DNA from: Giesbergeria sp.
Lineage (GTDB): Bacteria > Pseudomonadota > Gammaproteobacteria > Burkholderiales > Burkholderiaceae_C
Assembly: GCA_030690515.1 (NCBI GenBank)
Contig: JAUYGP010000448.1
Coordinates: forward strand, 1-8,460
Reading direction: 5' to 3'
DNA length: 8,460 nucleotides
Shown: positions 6,416 to 8,460 of the stretch, piece by piece
Numbering within the stretch: position 1 is the first letter of the stretch
How the letters are laid out: each line of letters starts with the position of its first letter
Program-made: the position numbers and the translations under genes
The notes under the pieces: model-generated
Databases searched by the model: none
What the model saw: the letters and a program-made list of their open reading frames with translations, nothing else
What the model was told of the DNA's origin: nothing

Positions 6416-7939
6416 TCAGACGGTGGCCTTGATCGGAATGGTGCGCGGCTTCTTGCCACCAAACAGACTGACGTCGCTGGCGCCATCCGAACAACCATTG
6501 CCGAACGAGAAACCGCAACCGCCCCGAATATCAAAGGCGTTTTCCGCATACTCGCGGTGCGTCGTGGGAATGACGAAACGGTCTTCGTAGTTTGCGATGG
6601 CCATAGTCTGGTACATGTCTTCGGCTTCGTGCAGCGTCAGACCGACCTGCTTGAGCACCGACAGGTTCTGGCGTTGCTCCACATGCTTTTCACGCTGATA
6701 GGTTCGCATGGCCAACATACGCTCCAGCGCACGCACCACAGGAGCGGTGTCGCCAGCGGTCAACAGGTTGGCCAGGTACTGCACGGGGATGCGCAGTTGC
6801 GACACGTCCGGTATTTCGCCGTTGGCGCTGACCTGACCCGCATTGGCTGCCGCCGTGATGGGCGAGAGCGGTGGCACGTACCAGACCATAGGCAGGGTGC
6901 GGTACTCGGGGTGCAGCGGCAGCGCCACCTTCCACTCGACAGCCATCTTGTAGACCGGGCTATTGCGTGCGGCGTCCATCCAGTTGTCGGGGATGCCGTC
7001 GATACGGGCCTGCTTGATGACCTCGGGGTCATTGGGGTCGAGGAAGATGTCCAACTGCGCCTGATACAGGTCGCGGTCGCGCTCCACGCTGGCAGCTTCC
7101 TGGATACGATCTGCGTCATACAACAGCACACCCAGATAGCGGATACGGCCTACGCAGGTTTCCGAGCACACGGTGGGCTGACCCGCCTCGATGCGCGGAT
7201 AGCAGAAGATGCACTTCTCGGCCTTGCCGGTCTGCCAGTTGTAGTAAATCTTCTTGTAGGGGCAGCCCGAAATGCACATGCGCCAGCCGCGGCATTTGTC
7301 CTGGTCAATCAGGACGATGCCGTCTTCTTCGCGCTTATAGATCGATCCCGAGGGGCACGATGCCACGCAGGCCGGGTTCAGGCAGTGCTCGCACAGGCGC
7401 GGCAAGTACATCATGAAGGTGTTTTCGAACTGCCCGTAGATGTCCTTTTGCACATCGTCAAAGTTGCGATCAATGCTGCGCTTGCTGAACTCGCCGCCCA
7501 GCAGTTCTTCCCAGTTTGGGCCCCACTCGATTTTTTCCATGCGCTGACCGGTGATCAGGCTGCGCGGACGGGCCGTGGGCGGGGCCTTCATCTCGGGCGC
7601 CGACTGCAGATGGTCGTAGTCGAAAGTGAAGGGTTCGTAGTAATCGTCGATCTGCGGCAGGTTGGGGTTGGCGAAAATGCGCATGAGCATCTTCCACTTG
7701 CCCCCCTGGCGCGGCACGATGCTGCCGTCGGCATTGCGGTTCCAGCCGCCATTCCATTTATCCTGGTTCTCCCACTCCTTGGGGTAACCAATGCCGGGCT
7801 TGGTTTCAACGTTGTTGAACCAGGCGTACTCCACGCCGGGACGGCTGGTCCAGACGTTCTTGCAGGTGACCGAGCAGGTGTGGCAGCCAATGCACTTGTC
7901 CAGGTTCAGCACCATGCCGATTTGCGCGCGAATTTTCAT
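6416..7939 (-). CDS. narH: Respiratory nitrate reductase beta subunit (iron-sulfur)
   Basis: NarH is the cytoplasmic electron-transfer subunit carrying electrons from the NarI hemes to NarG through three [4Fe-4S] clusters and one [3Fe-4S] cluster. All ligand motifs are present in 507 residues: Cys16/19/22/26 (CIGCHTCSVTC), Cys183/186/191/195 (CEHCLNPACVASC), Cys216/222/226 with Trp219 in place of a fourth Cys (CRGWRMCISGC, the 3Fe cluster), and Cys243/246/258/262 (CIFC then CSETC). These positions agree within one residue with E. coli NarH. The C-terminal region GGCGFSFGNGCSDG (484-497), with extra cysteines, is often seen in proteobacterial NarH. The start at 7939 is supported by AAGGAG seven bases upstream and by the typical N-terminus MKIRAQIGMVLNLDKC. 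It lies 24 bp after narG. Confidence 0.98.
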   Translation of the reverse strand: MKIRAQIGMVLNLDKCIGCHTCSVTCKNVWTSRPGVEYAWFNNVETKPGIGYPKEWENQDKWNGGWNRNADGSIVPRQGGKWKMLMRIFANPNLPQIDDYYEPFTFDYDHLQSAPEMKAPPTARPRSLITGQRMEKIEWGPNWEELLGGEFSKRSIDRNFDDVQKDIYGQFENTFMMYLPRLCEHCLNPACVASCPSGSIYKREEDGIVLIDQDKCRGWRMCISGCPYKKIYYNWQTGKAEKCIFCYPRIEAGQPTVCSETCVGRIRYLGVLLYDADRIQEAASVERDRDLYQAQLDIFLDPNDPEVIKQARIDGIPDNWMDAARNSPVYKMAVEWKVALPLHPEYRTLPMVWYVPPLSPITAAANAGQVSANGEIPDVSQLRIPVQYLANLLTAGDTAPVVRALERMLAMRTYQREKHVEQRQNLSVLKQVGLTLHEAEDMYQTMAIANYEDRFVIPTTHREYAENAFDIRGGCGFSFGNGCSDGASDVSLFGGKKPRTIPIKATV

Positions 7940-7963
7940 CGTGTTCTCCTTCTTGCGGGCTGC

Positions 7964-8460
7964 TTAAGCGTGGGACGTTGCGGCTTCGGCCGGTTCGTCC
8001 ATCCAGTCCACGCGATTCATCTTGCGCACCACCACAAATTCGTCGCGGTTGGTGCCAATGGTGCCGTAGTAATTGAAACCATAGCTGTACTGTGCGTAGC
8101 CACCAATCATGTGCGTGGGCTTGAGCACGATCCGGGTCACCGAGTTGTGGATACCGCCACGGGTCCCCGTGATTTCTGAGCCGGGCGTGTTGATGATCTT
8201 TTCCTGCGCGTGGTACATCATCACCATGCCGTTGTTCACACGCTGACTGACCACAGCACGCGCCGCGATGGCTCCGTTGGCGTTGAACAGCTCGACCCAA
8301 TCGTTGTCCACGATGCCTGCACTGCGGGCGTCATCCTCGCTCAGCCAGATCACCGGGCCACCCCGATTGAGCGTGAGCATGTGCAGGTTGTCGCTGTAGG
8401 TCGAGTGGATACCCCACTTCTGGTGCGGCGTGATGAAGTTCAGGGCAATCTCGGTATTGC
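7964..8460 (-). CDS. narG: Respiratory nitrate reductase alpha subunit, C-terminal end (cut by right edge)
   Basis: NarG is the catalytic subunit that reduces nitrate to nitrite at a bis-molybdopterin guanine dinucleotide molybdenum centre on the cytoplasmic side of the membrane. Only the last 164 complete codons are present. They cover the end of the molydopterin-dinucleotide-binding domain, with strongly conserved blocks NFITPHQKWGIHSTY, LNRGGPVIWLSEDDA, YHAQEKIINTPGSEITGTRG, RIVLKPTHMIGGYAQ and YGFNYYGTIGTNRDEFV. The reading frame is open from the window edge to TAA at 7964. The catalytic Asp ligand and the N-terminal iron-sulfur motif lie outside the window, so activity cannot be judged here. 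It is the first visible gene of the run narG-narH-narJ-narI; the operon promoter must lie beyond the right edge. Confidence 0.96.
   Translation of the reverse strand, partial: NTEIALNFITPHQKWGIHSTYSDNLHMLTLNRGGPVIWLSEDDARSAGIVDNDWVELFNANGAIAARAVVSQRVNNGMVMMYHAQEKIINTPGSEITGTRGGIHNSVTRIVLKPTHMIGGYAQYSYGFNYYGTIGTNRDEFVVVRKMNRVDWMDEPAEAATSHA

Noticed and set aside
6308..8179. Open frame of 623 codons on the plus strand opposite narH and narJ, extending into narG
   Set aside because: It lies antisense to genes with complete family motifs; the frame is open because GC-rich codon bias removes stops in the opposite frame. Its translation shows no recognisable domain.

Overview
The window is a GC-rich stretch in which every gene I can support lies on the minus strand, so transcription runs from high to low coordinates. 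The codon use, the protein sequences and the gene content (membrane-bound nitrate reductase, B12-dependent ribonucleotide reductase, NnrS) suggest a facultatively anaerobic, denitrifying betaproteobacterium, most likely Burkholderiales of the Comamonadaceae type. That placement is inferred from recognised families, not from a marker gene.

Layout in transcription order: the C-terminal end of narG (cut by the right edge); narH; narJ; narI; a parvulin-type peptidyl-prolyl isomerase gene with a Cys-rich N-terminus; a beta-carbonic anhydrase gene; a possible 62-codon ORF; nrdJ, encoding an adenosylcobalamin-dependent class II ribonucleotide reductase; and the N-terminal half of an nnrS-family membrane protein (cut by the left edge). 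Successive spacings are 24, 9, -4, 31, 43, 51, -4 and -4 bp. No gap exceeds about 50 bp if the 62-codon ORF is real. If it is not, the nrdJ leader is 236 bp.

The right two-thirds is a nitrate respiration operon: NarGHI is the enzyme, NarJ its chaperone, and the parvulin is a probable assembly helper. The left third couples oxygen-independent dNTP synthesis (NrdJ) to a protein family linked to nitric-oxide tolerance (NnrS). Together they look like a kit for anaerobic growth on nitrate: respire it, keep making DNA precursors without oxygen, and cope with the NO that denitrification releases. The only clearly AT-rich non-coding tract is the 51 bp after the carbonic anhydrase gene, the best candidate for an internal promoter.

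The least explained items are the small ORF joined to nrdJ by an ATGA overlap, the GTGA overlap joining nrdJ to nnrS, the CGSGGCGC head of the parvulin, and a hairpin that would bury the ribosome binding site of the carbonic anhydrase gene. No tRNA, rRNA, CRISPR, insertion sequence or phage gene was seen.
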